From Hypsibius dujardini (taxonomy: Eukaryota > Tardigrada > Eutardigrada > Parachela > Hypsibiidae), in contig LRSR01013851.1 of NCBI GenBank assembly GCA_001579985.1, forward strand, positions 1-62,960: a stretch of DNA of 62,960 bases, read 5' to 3'. Below, in pieces: positions 45,026 through 57,265 of this stretch (position 1 is the first letter of the stretch; each line of letters opens with the position of its first letter). The translations under genes and the position numbers were made by a program. The notes beneath the pieces are model-generated. The model ran no database searches. It saw only the letters and a program-made list of their open reading frames with translations, and was not told where the DNA came from.

Positions 45026-47755
45026 TGGGCGCGATCGGAGTGTTGCATAGGTAATTGATCCCTTGTAAGTCAATCAGTTGCTGATATATGCAGAAAGTAT
45101 CACGAAAAATTAAAAGCAAATTCTGAAGCAATCCGCTCACACATTGGATTTTATTTTGTTCCATCCGTTGATGGAGCATGTCTGGAATTTATCTTGAGTG
45201 AACATCAATATTTCAATTGCCGGCACAAAACCTTGACACGATTTTAAAGAAATGCCCATTGGTTTATAGCAAAGGTTATTGCATTGCAGCTGGGACTAAA
45301 TTTCCGATTTAAACATATAGCGGTGTAACTGTGATTAAATTATCAATGGAGCAGGCGACGCGTGATCTTCGCGGAACAGCTGATAATTCCGTCTGAATTT
45401 CGACTTATTGCCATGACACGATACTGACGAGTGAACATTTTCACAATATTTTTTAATGAGCGATAAGTCGATCGGTATTTTATTATCTGGAGTCGAGGTG
45501 CAAACCCCAGTGGGAAAGCGAATTTGAAATATTTCCACAATCTCCCCCGTACCCGTTGTTTAATTTAGACCAAAGAAAAATTCGTAGCTTACGACATATT
45601 ATGTTTGGTGTGTGCGCGTTAAGTTGCTCCGCGTTTACTTCCTACGAGATTGCGGTTTTATTTAAATTATGAATTTGTCAATAAATTCGATACATTTTTT
45701 TCCCACACCAGATATATTTCTTCTTTTTGGCGTACTGTGTCATAGCGTGCCAATATGCGCATTTGTGTGATTTTGTCTCTATTTTCTAAACATATCAAGT
45801 ACGACTATATAACTAACTTTGTGTATGCAAAAATTTCCGCCAAAAGTAAAATTTGACCGAATAGATGAATAGATTTATCATTTGGCAGGAATATCTTCCG
45901 GTGCTGTTGGGCAAAACAGAGGTACAAAAAAGGGGCCTCAAGCCTCTGCAATCGGGTCGATTCCAAGGATATGACGTATCTGTGGATGCCAGCCTTACCA
46001 ACGAGTTCTCCACTGCGGCTTTTTGCGTGGGTCATTCCATGGTCCAAAGCAAACTCCCTCGACTGAATGAGAAGTTTGATGCAATTGACCAAATTTCCCT
46101 CCACACAACATTCCTGAAGGCGAGCCAATTTTACAAAGAAGGCATTGTCGACGAGCTGGTTCGGGGGATGGCCCAACAGGCAGGCAAAATTGTGGGACCC
46201 AGCGTCACTGCTGAACTACCCCTGCAACCAGAAGAATCCGCAGTTTGGCCAGGACTTGGTCAGTATTAATATCCAGCGCGGACGAGACCATGGCATTCCT
46301 GGTTACATGCAGTGGCGTAGGCATTCTAAACTCCCGACGGCTGACAACTTTGCCGCATTGAAGAAACTAAAGGCGTTACCGGACGAAGTTGTGGACAAGT
46401 TCCATTCAGTATATGCGTGAGTACTTCTAAGTTGCGACGAAATAGATTTTCACATTATTAGTGGAGGAAAGTATAACTACCGGATAATGAGCTTCAACAA
46501 ACAATTTGAACCTACAGGTAGGGTACGTACTTCATTCAGGGTCGACCCGTATGATTTCAAGAAGCGCAATCGTTCATTGACAAATGATTTCCGATTTTTT
46601 GATCATCAATTCGAAACTAAGTTTGAATTGCCATATATCTAGATACGTTTGATTTGCAAAGTTTATCTTATGTAAATATTCCCTACCATTCCAGCAAATT
46701 TGGAATGGTAATATTTAAATCGTCAAAGTAAGTTGACCATTCTGGTAACTTACGATGTAGTACTAGAGCAAGCTGAAAAGTGGGGGAATCTCACAAGCTT
46801 CACTAGCTATCCGCAAAAAAACACATTTTTTGAAACATTCTTGTTAGGAAGCGTATCCACGTCAATGCGCTGTTCGGACGCGATTTTTCACACAATCAAA
46901 TGTTTGATGATTTTATGGAAATCATTCAGGGTTTTCATTAATGTAAATTCCATCAAACATCCTCCGCACCCGCTGTTCAAAATTATGAAATTGTTTAACA
47001 GATTTATCGCTTATTTTCTGGAATCCGGCGTTTCAAAACGCCTTCAGTTTTCGCCGAATCGCCAGCCGCAATGGCAATGAGTGACTATTTTCGCGCCCCC
47101 ATTTAGTTTTCTAAATTCATTGTTCAGTTAGAGACTTTTTCTTTCTCAAAAAACGGTCAATGACGTCATCAGATAACCTTACTTTCCGGGCACTTGTTTG
47201 TGATCTTCGAATGCTTGATATCTTCTAAATAAAGTAGTTCTGCTTTTTTCCGATATGTAATTAAAATCGCTGCCACGTGAATTTAGCGTTTTCACCTACC
47301 GGGTGTGGTCAAGCAGAAAACTGGTAAAAATTCTCAGTGACTAAAACTCCCCCCATCCCAAAATAAAATATTTCGGGTATTCCCCATGTTCGCTGCAATA
47401 CGGTTCCCTAAATCATAATGCTGAATTGGAATGGCTGAAAATTCGATTACCAATCGGAAAATTGCAATACCAAGTTTATCAAAAGATATCCGCAATTCAA
47501 AGCTCCCAAACAAGTGGGTGAGAGAGACGACTATGTCCCTTAACGTTATGTGTTTTTTATGGAAAATTGCAAAAGACGATAGTTGCTCAGGTGAGGTAAT
47601 TGCGTAAGAAACCATTTTACAAAGCTACAAACAAAACTACAGTAGCAATTCCGCGAAATCAAATAGGCAGCAAAACAAGAAGATTGATTCATAATTCCTA
47701 GACCAGTAGATTTACGGCTTTTGTTTTTTAGAACCGTCGAGGATATTGACTTATA

Positions 47756-49048
47756 CAGAGGTTAAACAACTTGATGGTACTCAGTGACTCATGTTCACAC
47801 CTGTACAGAGCGCCTTATCTGATTTTCAAATCTCATAAACCCAACACGTGCTCCGCTCAATTTCGCATGTGTGATATATTTCTTGTCTCATTTGGATGCA
47901 AAGATGAGTCGCAAACTAGATTTGGGTCTGAGGGAGTCTATTTTGACATTGGTCAGTTTGAAATATTCATCCAGAAAAATTGTGGAAGCATTGAAGGTCA
48001 GGAATATCGTTGTTTCTCAAAAAGCAGTATCTAATCTCATCAGGAAAAATAACAACAAGGAAGCCGGAAGTGATACTGCACCGTCATCGGTGAAACCCCG
48101 TGGCTCCCCGAAACTCCGAACTCCTGGTCTGGTGGCTGCCATTGAAAAGGATCTCTCAGGACCGAATCCGCTGACCCGTTCTGCGTTATCCTTAAAGTAC
48201 GGTGTGTCGGCTACAACTATTGCTAACGTCATCAGCCAGGATTTGGAGGGGAAGGTGCGGAAAAAGTGCCGTGTTCATGCCCTATCGAACAAGCAGGCTA
48301 AACAACGGCTGGACCGAGGCCCGAGGTTCCTGCGCTATATCAACGGCCGTAAATGGAAGAATATTGTCACCATTGATGAGGCCTGGGTGTATCTTACTGA
48401 CACTAACGGAATCCGGAAGATTTATTACGAGTTTCGGGGAGAACGGAGTCCAGAAAGTTGGACCAAATTCTGGAAGGAATCTCACCCCAAGGGCGTCATG
48501 TTTGTGGCCGGCGTTTGCTCCCGTGGAAAAACCGCAATCCGTTTCGTCAAACCCGGAGCGAAAATCAACAGTGAGTACTACATCCAACATGTTTTGAAGC
48601 CACTTTTCAAGAATGACATTCGGAAACTATTTCCGGGAGAGCTTATCAACAAGGTCGTCTTCCATCATGACAGTGCTCCAGCGCACTCTTCCGGAATCAC
48701 ACAAGAATGGCTTCGAAATTCCGGAATCAAGTTCATTCCGAAAGCGCACTGGATGGGTAATAGCCCTGACCTGGCCCCCATGGATTTTTGTGTGAATGGT
48801 CTGTTTAAGTGGAAATTGTTTGCCCACGCTGCCACTATAGTGGCAAGTTTGAAACGGGTCATGCGAAAGGTGTGGTCGAATTTAGACCAAAGTAAATTAA
48901 TAACGCTTTGCGATCTTGGCCGAAACGTGTTAAACTTATGATAGAGAGGCAGGGGCTTCAAATCGAGCATGTTTTGAAAAATTCGAAGTGAAACTGTGCA
49001 CGTGGGAATTAATTAAAAACTGAGTACCATCAAGTTGTTTAACCTCTG
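47756..49048 (+). mobile_element. Mariner-type (IS630/Tc1/mariner) transposon, 1293 bp
   Basis: Thirty-base perfect inverted ends, starting CAGAGGTTAAACAAC, flanked by TA at 47754-47755 and 49049-49050. Encodes one transposase. Perfect ends point to a recent insertion. Removing the element and one TA joins DIDLY to VAGISE, which restores a conserved peroxidase exon, so the insertion site is proved by the host gene. Confidence 0.96.
47904..48941 (+). CDS. Mariner transposase (DD37D-like), C-terminus frameshifted
   Basis: The start is placed at ATG 47904 (MSRKLDLGLRES), after which a helix-turn-helix region follows (SSRKIVEALKVRN). Catalytic aspartates: VTIDEAWVYLTD, VVFHHDSAPAHS, and SPDLAPMDF; I count 37 residues between the last two catalytic Asp, as in maT-type (DD37D) elements. 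The frame stops at 48941 after GRNVLNL, but in the next frame the sequence reads NALRSWPKRVKLMIER to a stop near 48990, the usual end of these transposases. So one base is missing near 48895-48900, in an AATAA context. The catalytic core is intact. Confidence 0.92.
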   Translation: MSRKLDLGLRESILTLVSLKYSSRKIVEALKVRNIVVSQKAVSNLIRKNNNKEAGSDTAPSSVKPRGSPKLRTPGLVAAIEKDLSGPNPLTRSALSLKYGVSATTIANVISQDLEGKVRKKCRVHALSNKQAKQRLDRGPRFLRYINGRKWKNIVTIDEAWVYLTDTNGIRKIYYEFRGERSPESWTKFWKESHPKGVMFVAGVCSRGKTAIRFVKPGAKINSEYYIQHVLKPLFKNDIRKLFPGELINKVVFHHDSAPAHSSGITQEWLRNSGIKFIPKAHWMGNSPDLAPMDFCVNGLFKWKLFAHAATIVASLKRVMRKVWSNLDQSKLITLCDLGRNVLNL

Positions 49049-49529
49049 TACGTGGCTGGAATCTCAGAAGTACGAAACGCTGATGGTATTATTGGAGCTA
49101 CAGTGGGATGTATTATTGCCGAACAGTTTGGTCGGCTGCGGTCTGGTGACCGATTCTGGTATGAAAACGATCTTCCACTGCCATCTCGTTTCACAGACCG
49201 TAAGAGTGAATTTGCCAGAACAGTGGAAAAAGAAAAGGTATAGTTCATAACCCGCTATATGTGTAGAGCAATTGATGGCCATCCGGCGGACCAGCATGGC
49301 CAGTATTTTATGCACAACAGCGCTGGCCATGAACGCCGTCCAACCGAGAGTTTTCGAAACTTTAACGGTTGCCGGGTAAGAGCAACAGTTAATTTTTTGG
49401 GAAAATTCTGTTTGGGAAAATTCTGTTTGGGAAAAATGGAGGCATTTCAGTAATGACGCTTGCAGAAATGGACGGGTTGACTGCTCCCAAATTCCCCGTT
49501 TGGATCTCGGACCATGGAGAGGAGTCTAA

Positions 49530-51044
49530 AATGTTTCCGCATTTATCCACCGGCTTCCTTTTACAAGTCATCGTCTACTTGTAGAAACTTAATGTTGATG
49601 CACGTTCTCTAAGAAGTAAAAATGAATTCGAGCGTGGTTCTTGTTACGAAATTGCCAGCAAACATTGCTCCGCTTCTGGTCAACTACATAAGTTATCTGA
49701 AGTTGGAAACGAAGCTGGTAATTCACTTTGATCAACGCATCCGTGGTGAACTGGTTCTAGATACAGATAATCAATTCAAATGCTTTCCAAAATAGTAGTT
49801 AGAACCTTAGTTAATTAACTAAACTCTCATTGAATTTGTTAATCCAAAAATCATATTTTACGATTTTGACGTCGCTCGCTAATAACACTTTTTCGACGTG
49901 CTTCGTCCATCGATAGGGCATTTCAGCATTCGTGAGCCACTTATTTGAGATCATATAACGGGAATTTGTTACAAATTAATGTTAACGCGCGCGAGACGTC
50001 TTCTCTCCTTTCCTCAATTGGTCGGACGTACGTACGAGTACCGCGCTCCTCTTCGGGGTCGGCCGCCACGGCGGTCATGCCGGAAGTGACTATCATCCAC
50101 TGTACTAGTATATATATGTATATAGTCTGCCTTTGCAAGTTCCCTTCTTCGGTCAATCATTATTTCGTGTTCTCCTTTTTTGGGAAAGGTTTCCTTCCGC
50201 CCGCCCTACATCTTTGTACGGCGATCATTCACATTAAACGGGGGTATTCGGACTCATCCGAATTCCGATACCCAACACGGCAACCCAATCATTTCTCTTG
50301 TGTTACGAGCGTTAGTTAACGTTACACAAACGCCTCCCAGGCAGCCAGTTTTCACGCAAAAATGAGTTTTCTTCCAACAGAGCAGAGGCTCAGGATGGGG
50401 TGATTCATTCTGGGAGACAGTTCCGCAATCGGCAATCAACCGGCTACCCCAGACGCAGAGGCTCAACCGAAACTGCTAGACATTGAGATTGGCGATAAGC
50501 GGACTCAACCACCAACCGGTTTCGTCGTGAATTTCCCAACAACGACAAGTTCTTTAAACCAGTGGAATCGCATTGTTAAGTGGCGCACGCCAAAAATGTT
50601 CGTACGTACATCCATCACCAGAAAAAAAGAATACAAAAGAAAGATTCCTGCTAAGAACTGTTGATGCACTGTGCGCCATGGTTCCGCAGTAAACCGGTTT
50701 AGAAAAAGATACTCAGGAATCGGCCTTATAAATACATGCATAACGCTCACGAATATCAGTACATTATACAAGCCTAGCTCGCCTTCGGCTCGCCGGTCTT
50801 GCCGTTATCGCCAGGCGTTATTCGTTAATTTGAAACGAATCAGTGAAGTCAGACATAACTATTCTCTCACAGTTAGTAGCAGACTTCAGATGTTGGAAGG
50901 CTACTCGATACACGCGAAAACAGTTGTGAGAAATTGGTTTCAGATGAATCAAGCTACTTTAACTTAATTCAAGTCAGATTAAGGGAAGTAATCAATTCCA
51001 GTCAAGGTATTCACAAGTAAATTATCTAAATGAGTTCAATATAA
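49530..51044. other. Gene-poor region after the peroxidase
   Basis: A 57-codon frame at 49622-49795 (starts MNSSVVLVTK) is open and in a fair context but has no recognised family; other frames are weaker. No repeat with clear ends seen. Confidence 0.4.
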
Positions 51045-51105
51045 GTTACGCTATGTTACGTTTTGTTACGTTACATTACGTTACGTTACGTTACCTCACG
51101 TTTTA
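51045..51105. repeat. (GTTAC)n-like pentanucleotide run
   Basis: Imperfect repeats of GTTAC, with TTTTG and CATTAC variants, within a larger AAGT/TTAC-rich region reaching 51320. Confidence 0.8.
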
Positions 51106-51594
51106 TTAAATAAGTGACTGAAATGAAGAGAAGATAAGTTAGTTGAGCTAAATTAAGTTAAGTCAACGCACGCTCGCTAAATTGCATTATTCTAATCAAG
51201 CCAAAGTATTTCAAATAAAAGTAACTTAAACAATTTAATTCAAATTATTATATATAATTCATTAATTATAATTCAAATACATTATGTTACGTGACGTCAT
51301 GTTAAGTGAAGTCACGCTATGTTCAGATTTTAGATAAATCCCGTCGAGTGTTTTACGAGGTTTTGTATGTTTTTTAGCCAGTCGCTATGAGGTGAGGATA
51401 CTTTTTCGAGACTGTTTGTTGCTGTACTCGTACCCGTATAACGTTGGAATCTACAACGCACCGAAGTGAAGTCGTTATGGCGAGCTAGGTCAAAAACGTA
51501 CTAAATTACGGTGTTAATTAAAACAAAAATAGAAATGAAGTTATTTCATAACAATAAATATCGATAAACACACCTTTATAGTGTTGGCTATTTA

Positions 51595-52160
51595 ACGATA
51601 CCTGGATGAGTTCAGTCGGTAATGAAAATATTCGCGTAAGGCGTAGTAACCGGAGTTCGACTTAGCGTCATAGGTTGTTAAAAAAATATCCTGGCTTATT
51701 TTCACAACGGTAGTAAAGTCGCGGTAATTTGGACGGATTGACGATCGAACCTTTTCCTTTGCGATTGCCAATACCACGTTCGAACTTACGGATTTGAATC
51801 AGTTTTCGGTACTGTATTCGGGTTTTTGCCACGTACTACACGCGTGGTTCTTCGCGAGTCAAAGCTCCGTAAAAACTCTAATCCAGTTCTGGCACACTAG
51901 GTTATGGTGAACTTCCGCGGTAGAAAGAGCTGAATGGCCTAACTTAACGGTACTGCATTTTAGATTATTGCTACGTACTAAGCGTTTCGCTACTCAAGGT
52001 GCCCAAGCTCAATCGAAGGCATCATGGCTTTCAGGCTTTTGGCTATTTTGCGGTATCTCGGGTATCAAAATCGGTTCAGCCGTTATTGAGAACATTCGCG
52101 TACTGGGTAAAAACCGGAGTTTGACTTATGCGTTATAGGCTGTCTTGACAGCGTGCACTA
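51595..52160 (+). repeat. Two diverged direct repeats about 470 bases apart
   Basis: 51605-51690 and 52072-52157 align, sharing TTCAG.CGGTAATG/TTCAGCCGTTATTG, ATTCGCGTA and ACCGGAGTT.GACTTA. A second similar pair, CGGTACTG...TGCTACGTACTA, lies at 51808 and 51948. It looks like an old tandem array; no coding. Between 51106 and 53607 I see no gene. Confidence 0.55.
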
Positions 52161-52324
52161 AAACTTGCTATCAGAAACCGGTTCGTAAAAAAGTAGAACT
52201 GACTTCAAGCGCGTTACTAACCGCAACAGTATTGCTGAACAAATCTCTCAATGATTTGACGGTCTTTGTTTAAAAAACCGCGACTCCTGATCGGTTGAAT
52301 TGAATGCAGTGGGACAATCATCAG

Positions 52325-52403
52325 CTGAGCAAATTACAGAAATTTATTACAGAAATTTATTACAGAAATTACAGAAATTTATTACAGAAATTACAGAAAT
52401 TTC
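52325..52403 (+). repeat. ATTACAGAAATT tandem repeat
   Basis: Short tandem units TTACAGAAATT and TTACAGAAATTTA repeated about six times. Confidence 0.85.
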
Positions 52404-53607
52404 GCTTCCGGTAGGAATATCCGAGAAATACTGCGCGTGCGTGAAGCTTAACAAAATTGATTACTTATAGCAATGCAAAGTTGGTGATGTATAGCGCATA
52501 TAACGATTGAGTCGACCGCGTACTTTTGTTTAATATAAGGCAGCAACAAATGGAAAGAATGGCTGCAGCTTGACGTTTGTCTAAAGCCTTACATACACAA
52601 GTACAAAACAGTACTACTGAAACCAACTCGAAGCACCGCCGTTGCAGTTAAAATTTACGGAAGCATCTCACACAGGCCGGCAAAAGACGCCGGCGCTGTT
52701 TTTGTTTGTGAGTGTCGGAATAAGAAAGCTGGCTGACGTTATTATTTGCGGCATGATCACTAGGTACTTTAGTCAACGTCAGCCACAGTCGATTTCTGAA
52801 GGAGTGGAAAAACGTGTAACCGTGCGGATTCTGATGTATCCACCGCATATACGAAATGCGCGAAATATACCACATGAACACATGCCGGCATCTTTTGACG
52901 CACCATATCTCGGGGGATCGGCTATTTTTACAATTATATTTTTTCCTGTCACCTGCTAAATCTATTTCAAGAACAAGTGCGCTCGCGTAAAAAGGTTAAG
53001 GTCGGAGGTGAGGGGGTGGTGGGTGTTGAATGCCACTATCTGGTGCGGCAACCTTGTTTACCGACCGAGCTTTTTTTCATCCGGTGACCTCCTTCGTCCC
53101 TGAATTTAAGGCCGTAGTACAGTACCAAGATTTTTTTTTAAATAAACCAGCTGTTTGTAGCATGCACTTCACGTTCTAAAAACTATGAAAATTGTAAAAT
53201 GACACTTTCATAAGGCGGCATAGGTTGACAGTAATTACAACAGTCCAAATAAAATGTTCTAGAATTGATGTTCTAAATGTAGCTGTATTTATGGCAGTAT
53301 TCGATACCTGGGCGATTCGTCGAATGTCACCCGACGATAGCGAAAAATAAAATAACCATGCGCTTGTGATTGGTGGTAAAAAATAGATGTTACCTAGTGA
53401 AAGGCAGCTCAATATAACGCCGTTTCACCTGAATAGAATTTACCAGTCATCAACTGATGTGCGGCAGCATATCTCGAAAAAATGTCCGAAAATTGAATAT
53501 CTGGTGCTGCTTAAAAAGCGTCGTCAAATTTTGAAAGATCTATTAACAGTAGTTGGGCCTGAATAAATGTGAGTAAAGGCGGAATATTTATCATGCAGAT
53601 CTGGATA

Positions 53608-55439
53608 TTAAACCGCAGTTGGAGGTAAAGGAGCAGCCATCAGTGGAGTTCCTGCCATGCTGACCAGCGACATCTTGGGCGAACTTGGACTGTTCGTCGT
53701 TGAAGAGGCCGTAGAAGTAGGGGCTCCATTATTTCCGATTATTCGGTAAAACACACATCGTAACTGTTCTCGAAACTTTTTCCAAACTAAGCAGTAAAGA
53801 ATGAAGTTGACAGAATAATTGCTGAAAAATATCACATTGATAATGGGTAGAACTCTCTGGCTTGCTGCTTCCGTTAAGTTGTAGCTGCAGTAGGGAGGAT
53901 TGCTAGCAATTTCGAGAATTTTGTAAACAACGTTTGGAAATTGTGTGAGGAAATAAATGACTGAGCAGCTTATCAGCACGTGAGTGCTGCGACGTCTGGT
54001 TGCATCGAGGAACGACGCTAACGTCGCAGTGGGACTAGGGATCAGGTCAGCATGATGTGAAAGGATACTTTTCCGTATGATTTTGTTACGTGTGATGAAC
54101 GTTACCAGTGCTAGGTTGAGCACAGTTAGAATGATCCATTTGCCGATGATGATGACCACCTGGAAAAAAAGTGTTAGTGTTGGTGAATGTTATATTATTA
54201 CTAATCAGCCGCTTACTTCAGCTTCGTTTTGGATCTGGTCCCACGTCCGTAGCGATTGTGGCAAAATTTCGTCCTTTGTGCTTTTTCCATCGTCGTGCGC
54301 AATGAAGTAGTACCGATCAACCAAGTTTTCTAGGGAGCACACAGCAGCCAGAAAAAGTATCGCCAGTTCAAATAACATCACTCGGGAAGCAGTCATCTGT
54401 CGTGCTGAAAGTGGCCTCGTGATCGCGAATAACCGTTCCAGCGAGAAAATTATCAATGTCCTGGAATAGGAGACCAACAAATTTTGAGCAGCTTGAACAT
54501 GTACAGTAGTGAGAAATTTATGATTCTGGAGGAATCCCGTTCCAATTTTTGTTGATAAAAATACGTGATACGTATTTATGTTTAAAATGACGTACCGCAT
54601 TTCGCACATTTTCCTTAGAAATTGAAGTTTTTTTAAATTTTCTTCCAGGAAAATTGAAGATTTTTTCGGTTGCAATTTATACATGACTGACTGAATGTTC
54701 ATAATTAACCCATGACTGGCTGTCCAAACAGGCAATAATTTATTTCGGTCTTTTGATTGTGAATTTGTACGTATACGTACCAGTCAGAAAACTGAATTGC
54801 AGTTTCTTGAAGCCAGTGCCGACATCCTTCAAAATTTAAAGCATTTTGCTGGAACACAGTATCATTTCTTAGGCTCGGTCTGTATGTTAGCAGATATGGC
54901 GGCAGCTTGAGCCATCTGAAATATTATCAGGAAAGTTAGGAATGTGACAGTTTTTTTATGCGAGCAAGCGAAACCTTTTTCCACAAAATTTCGAAATCAG
55001 TTCGAAAAAAACTCACGTTGCTGTTTTACTGTTGCCAGGTTTAGAAATCTGACTTAACGGTTACTTTTCTAATCGCTTTTCGAGCTGTACACATTTCCTG
55101 TCATGGTCTTAAAGTTTTCGAATGGGACTGCCTGTATGTTATGAAAACATTAAAGAATGCGTTCCTGACTTACAGCACAATTAAATCGGACAAGGCCAAG
55201 CATATGAGATATATGTTGGTGGTGGAACATTTAGCATCCGTCCTCAGGACGACAATTGTAATTATATTTCCAATGGTGCAGATGAAAAGGAGAATAGGAT
55301 AACATATTAATTCCGCATACAGTGTCGGAGCATTTTCCAGCGTTAATTCAGTATAGGCAATGACGGGCCAATTGCACGACGGTCGTGAAGTGCTCTCATT
55401 CCCACTAATTTGTGTTGAGGAATTGTTAGACATTGACAT
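53608..55439 (-). CDS. Class A GPCR, neuropeptide (FMRFamide)-receptor-like, 398 aa
   Basis: Four exons: 55174-55439, 54781-54915, 54217-54460, 53608-54159; 1197 nt, all in phase, intact. The start is ATG at 55437-55439 (MSMSNNSST), with N-glycosylation sites in the extracellular tail. TM1 has the GN motif (ICTIGNIITIVVL), TM2 CLALSDLIVL, an ECL1 Cys, TM3 ends SLERLFAITRP (ERL in place of DRY), TM6 VIYFLTQFPNVVY, and TM7 NYSVNFILYCLVWKKFR, the NFxxYC form seen in FMRFamide-receptor-type peptide GPCRs. The C-tail is rich in Ser, Thr and Pro. The ligand is unknown. A surface neuropeptide receptor is the likely role. Confidence 0.88.
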
Positions 55440-57265
55440 TTTGATGATGATTCTGTGAAGGAAGAAACTGGTGTTTTGCAATAGCTACACGTGAAGTTTG
55501 CTGCAGTATATAAATGTCAGTAAAAAGCACATCCGTGTCATTCGACGTCACACGCAGTCACCGTGAGAGCGAAGCCGAAAATGCCCCAAAGGAATTACTG
55601 ATCTGTCCAAGCTTGGTCTCGTGTGAAGCCTCTAACTTTGTTGAGAAGTGACGTTCGAAGAAAATTCTCTTCCCTTACAGCGTCACTAGAGTCTGAGTCA
55701 TTTTTATCATGAGTCTGAGTCATTTTTATCATTTTTATCATTTTTATCATGGCTACCATTTCAAAAGAAGAGAGAATTTCTGTTCGGCTTAAAGAATGGG
55801 AGAAAACTGAGCCAATGACCTACCAGATAAGGAGCCCTTCTTCAGGACGAAGATGATGAGTTGAAGTCAGAGTTGGTTGTTAGGAGGCCGGATCTATCGC
55901 TCCCGAGGTCGCGCGTTCCTCCTCAATGTTAAGTCAACAGGACGGCAGTTTTCTGAGATCCTTGTCCCCTGATTCGTGCCTGACGTCGTGAAAGGGCGCT
56001 CCCTGATGTGAGGGGCTCATTTGTAATGAAAAACCGGCAATCAAAATCGAATGTTCCCGAAGTTTTTTTTACGGCAAAATTATTTTTTTTGGAGGTATAC
56101 TAAAACTGATGAGTATTGGCCATTGTGTTGACAAAAAATTTGCTAACGGTCGATTTCTGTTGCCGGTCTCGCAAATGGTAGATCGCCACGACACTGTCTT
56201 GAAACGAGGAGAAAGAAGAAACAGACATGTATACCGGCGTCCAATTCGAAATGCAATATCTGCCATAGTATACATAGGATTTCCGTGAAAGATCCATCCA
56301 CAGCGATGTGAGGTTGTAAACTTCACGACTGTGTTCTCCAGCCTAAATTAACTTATTATTTTGAGCCAAGATAATGCGGGGTATTGTGCCACTGACGGCA
56401 GTGCATAAAATATGAAATTTTTAATGTCCAACTTTCAAAATCCAAGTTTCATCAGTAACTCGACAACATAAACACAGATACAACTTCTCTAATCAGATCA
56501 AGACGGTTTTACGGAAAACCACATTGGCTTTACCGTACAATTCGTGAGTTCCCACATCCCCAGAGGAAAAACAGCGGAAATCTCGTTAATTTCCAAAAAT
56601 TACTGCCTAATATCGAGACTCGATCGCAAAACTCCTCGGATTTGGGCTTTTATAATGTTCAACTTTTTGGGTTTAAAAAAACCACTTTTTGTTCTGAATG
56701 ATCAACGTTTTTTCTAATATTGAACGTTATTATATGCACTGACTGACGGCATCATTTTTCCGAGTATATGTTCGGTCTAAAATGTCCGAAAAATTCACAA
56801 AAGCGCGAAAAAATATTATAATTTGAAATTGAAATTGAACGGTAGTAAGGTAGAGGGTCATAAGTGCGTTAGGGACCATTCACATCTCACGTAATAAAAA
56901 AACGTTGCTTTTGACCCACCCAACCACCACTGTGATCAAGCGTGATCAATAGCCCCCCCCCCCCAAGATTCGCTGAGCCGACAAAGACTGCTCAGCCGTC
57001 TGGAAAGCCCCGAAAACTTGAAAATAAATTGCCGCCACGGTTAAATTTCAGAGAAACCAGGCCATACCTTGATTTAAAAATGTCCGATCAGTTTTTTAAC
57101 TTCGGTTACCAAGATAAAATCTGCGTGCATTCTAAATCATAATAAGGAGAACTTTTTGGCACTAGCCCAGAAAATCATCTGTGAACTTTTTCGATTAGAC
57201 TTGAGTTAATTCTGACCCCCAAATCCCTCAATTTCGTTTTTAAAAACATGCCCATTTCCTTCCAG
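55440..57265. other. Upstream region of the GPCR and non-coding DNA
   Basis: Holds repeats of TCATTTTTA at 55697-55748, directly before a short frame MATISKEERIS (55750-55857) of unknown meaning, and a poly-C run at 56953-56964. No supported gene. Confidence 0.45.

Larger units (their letters stand above)
36328..49529 (+). pseudogene. Animal haem peroxidase, split by a mariner and carrying stops
   Basis: Many small exons on plus. A tentative signal-peptide exon is 36328-36388 (MARIFLTVLLVSSSVIYA) and a tentative exon 2 ends at 37182. Clear exons: 40332-40469, 40533-40699, 40842-40954, 41042-41065, 41156-41170, 41322-41388, 41466-41502, 41570-41685, 42682-42816, 42881-42907, 42972-43130, 45889-46416, 47732-47755 joined to 49051-49237, 49269-49375, 49451-49529. 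Marks: CNNICFPNRG, PLPSARLISS, distal His in [39 protein letters not shown] (proximal His), [28 protein letters not shown]. Lesions: TGA at 40600 where Arg is usual, TAA at 41495 where Tyr is usual, a frame break near 46205-46215, a phase problem at 42907/42972, and a mariner at 47756. The exon after 41685 is not recognisable. The secreted oxidative enzyme is dead in this copy. Confidence 0.85.

Noticed and set aside
50505-50771. Minus 88-codon frame with hydrophobic residues
   Set aside because: No start context, no family; weak composition signal only.
52648-52959. 105-codon plus frame and its minus shadow
   Set aside because: No domain, no splice support, in a gene-poor region.
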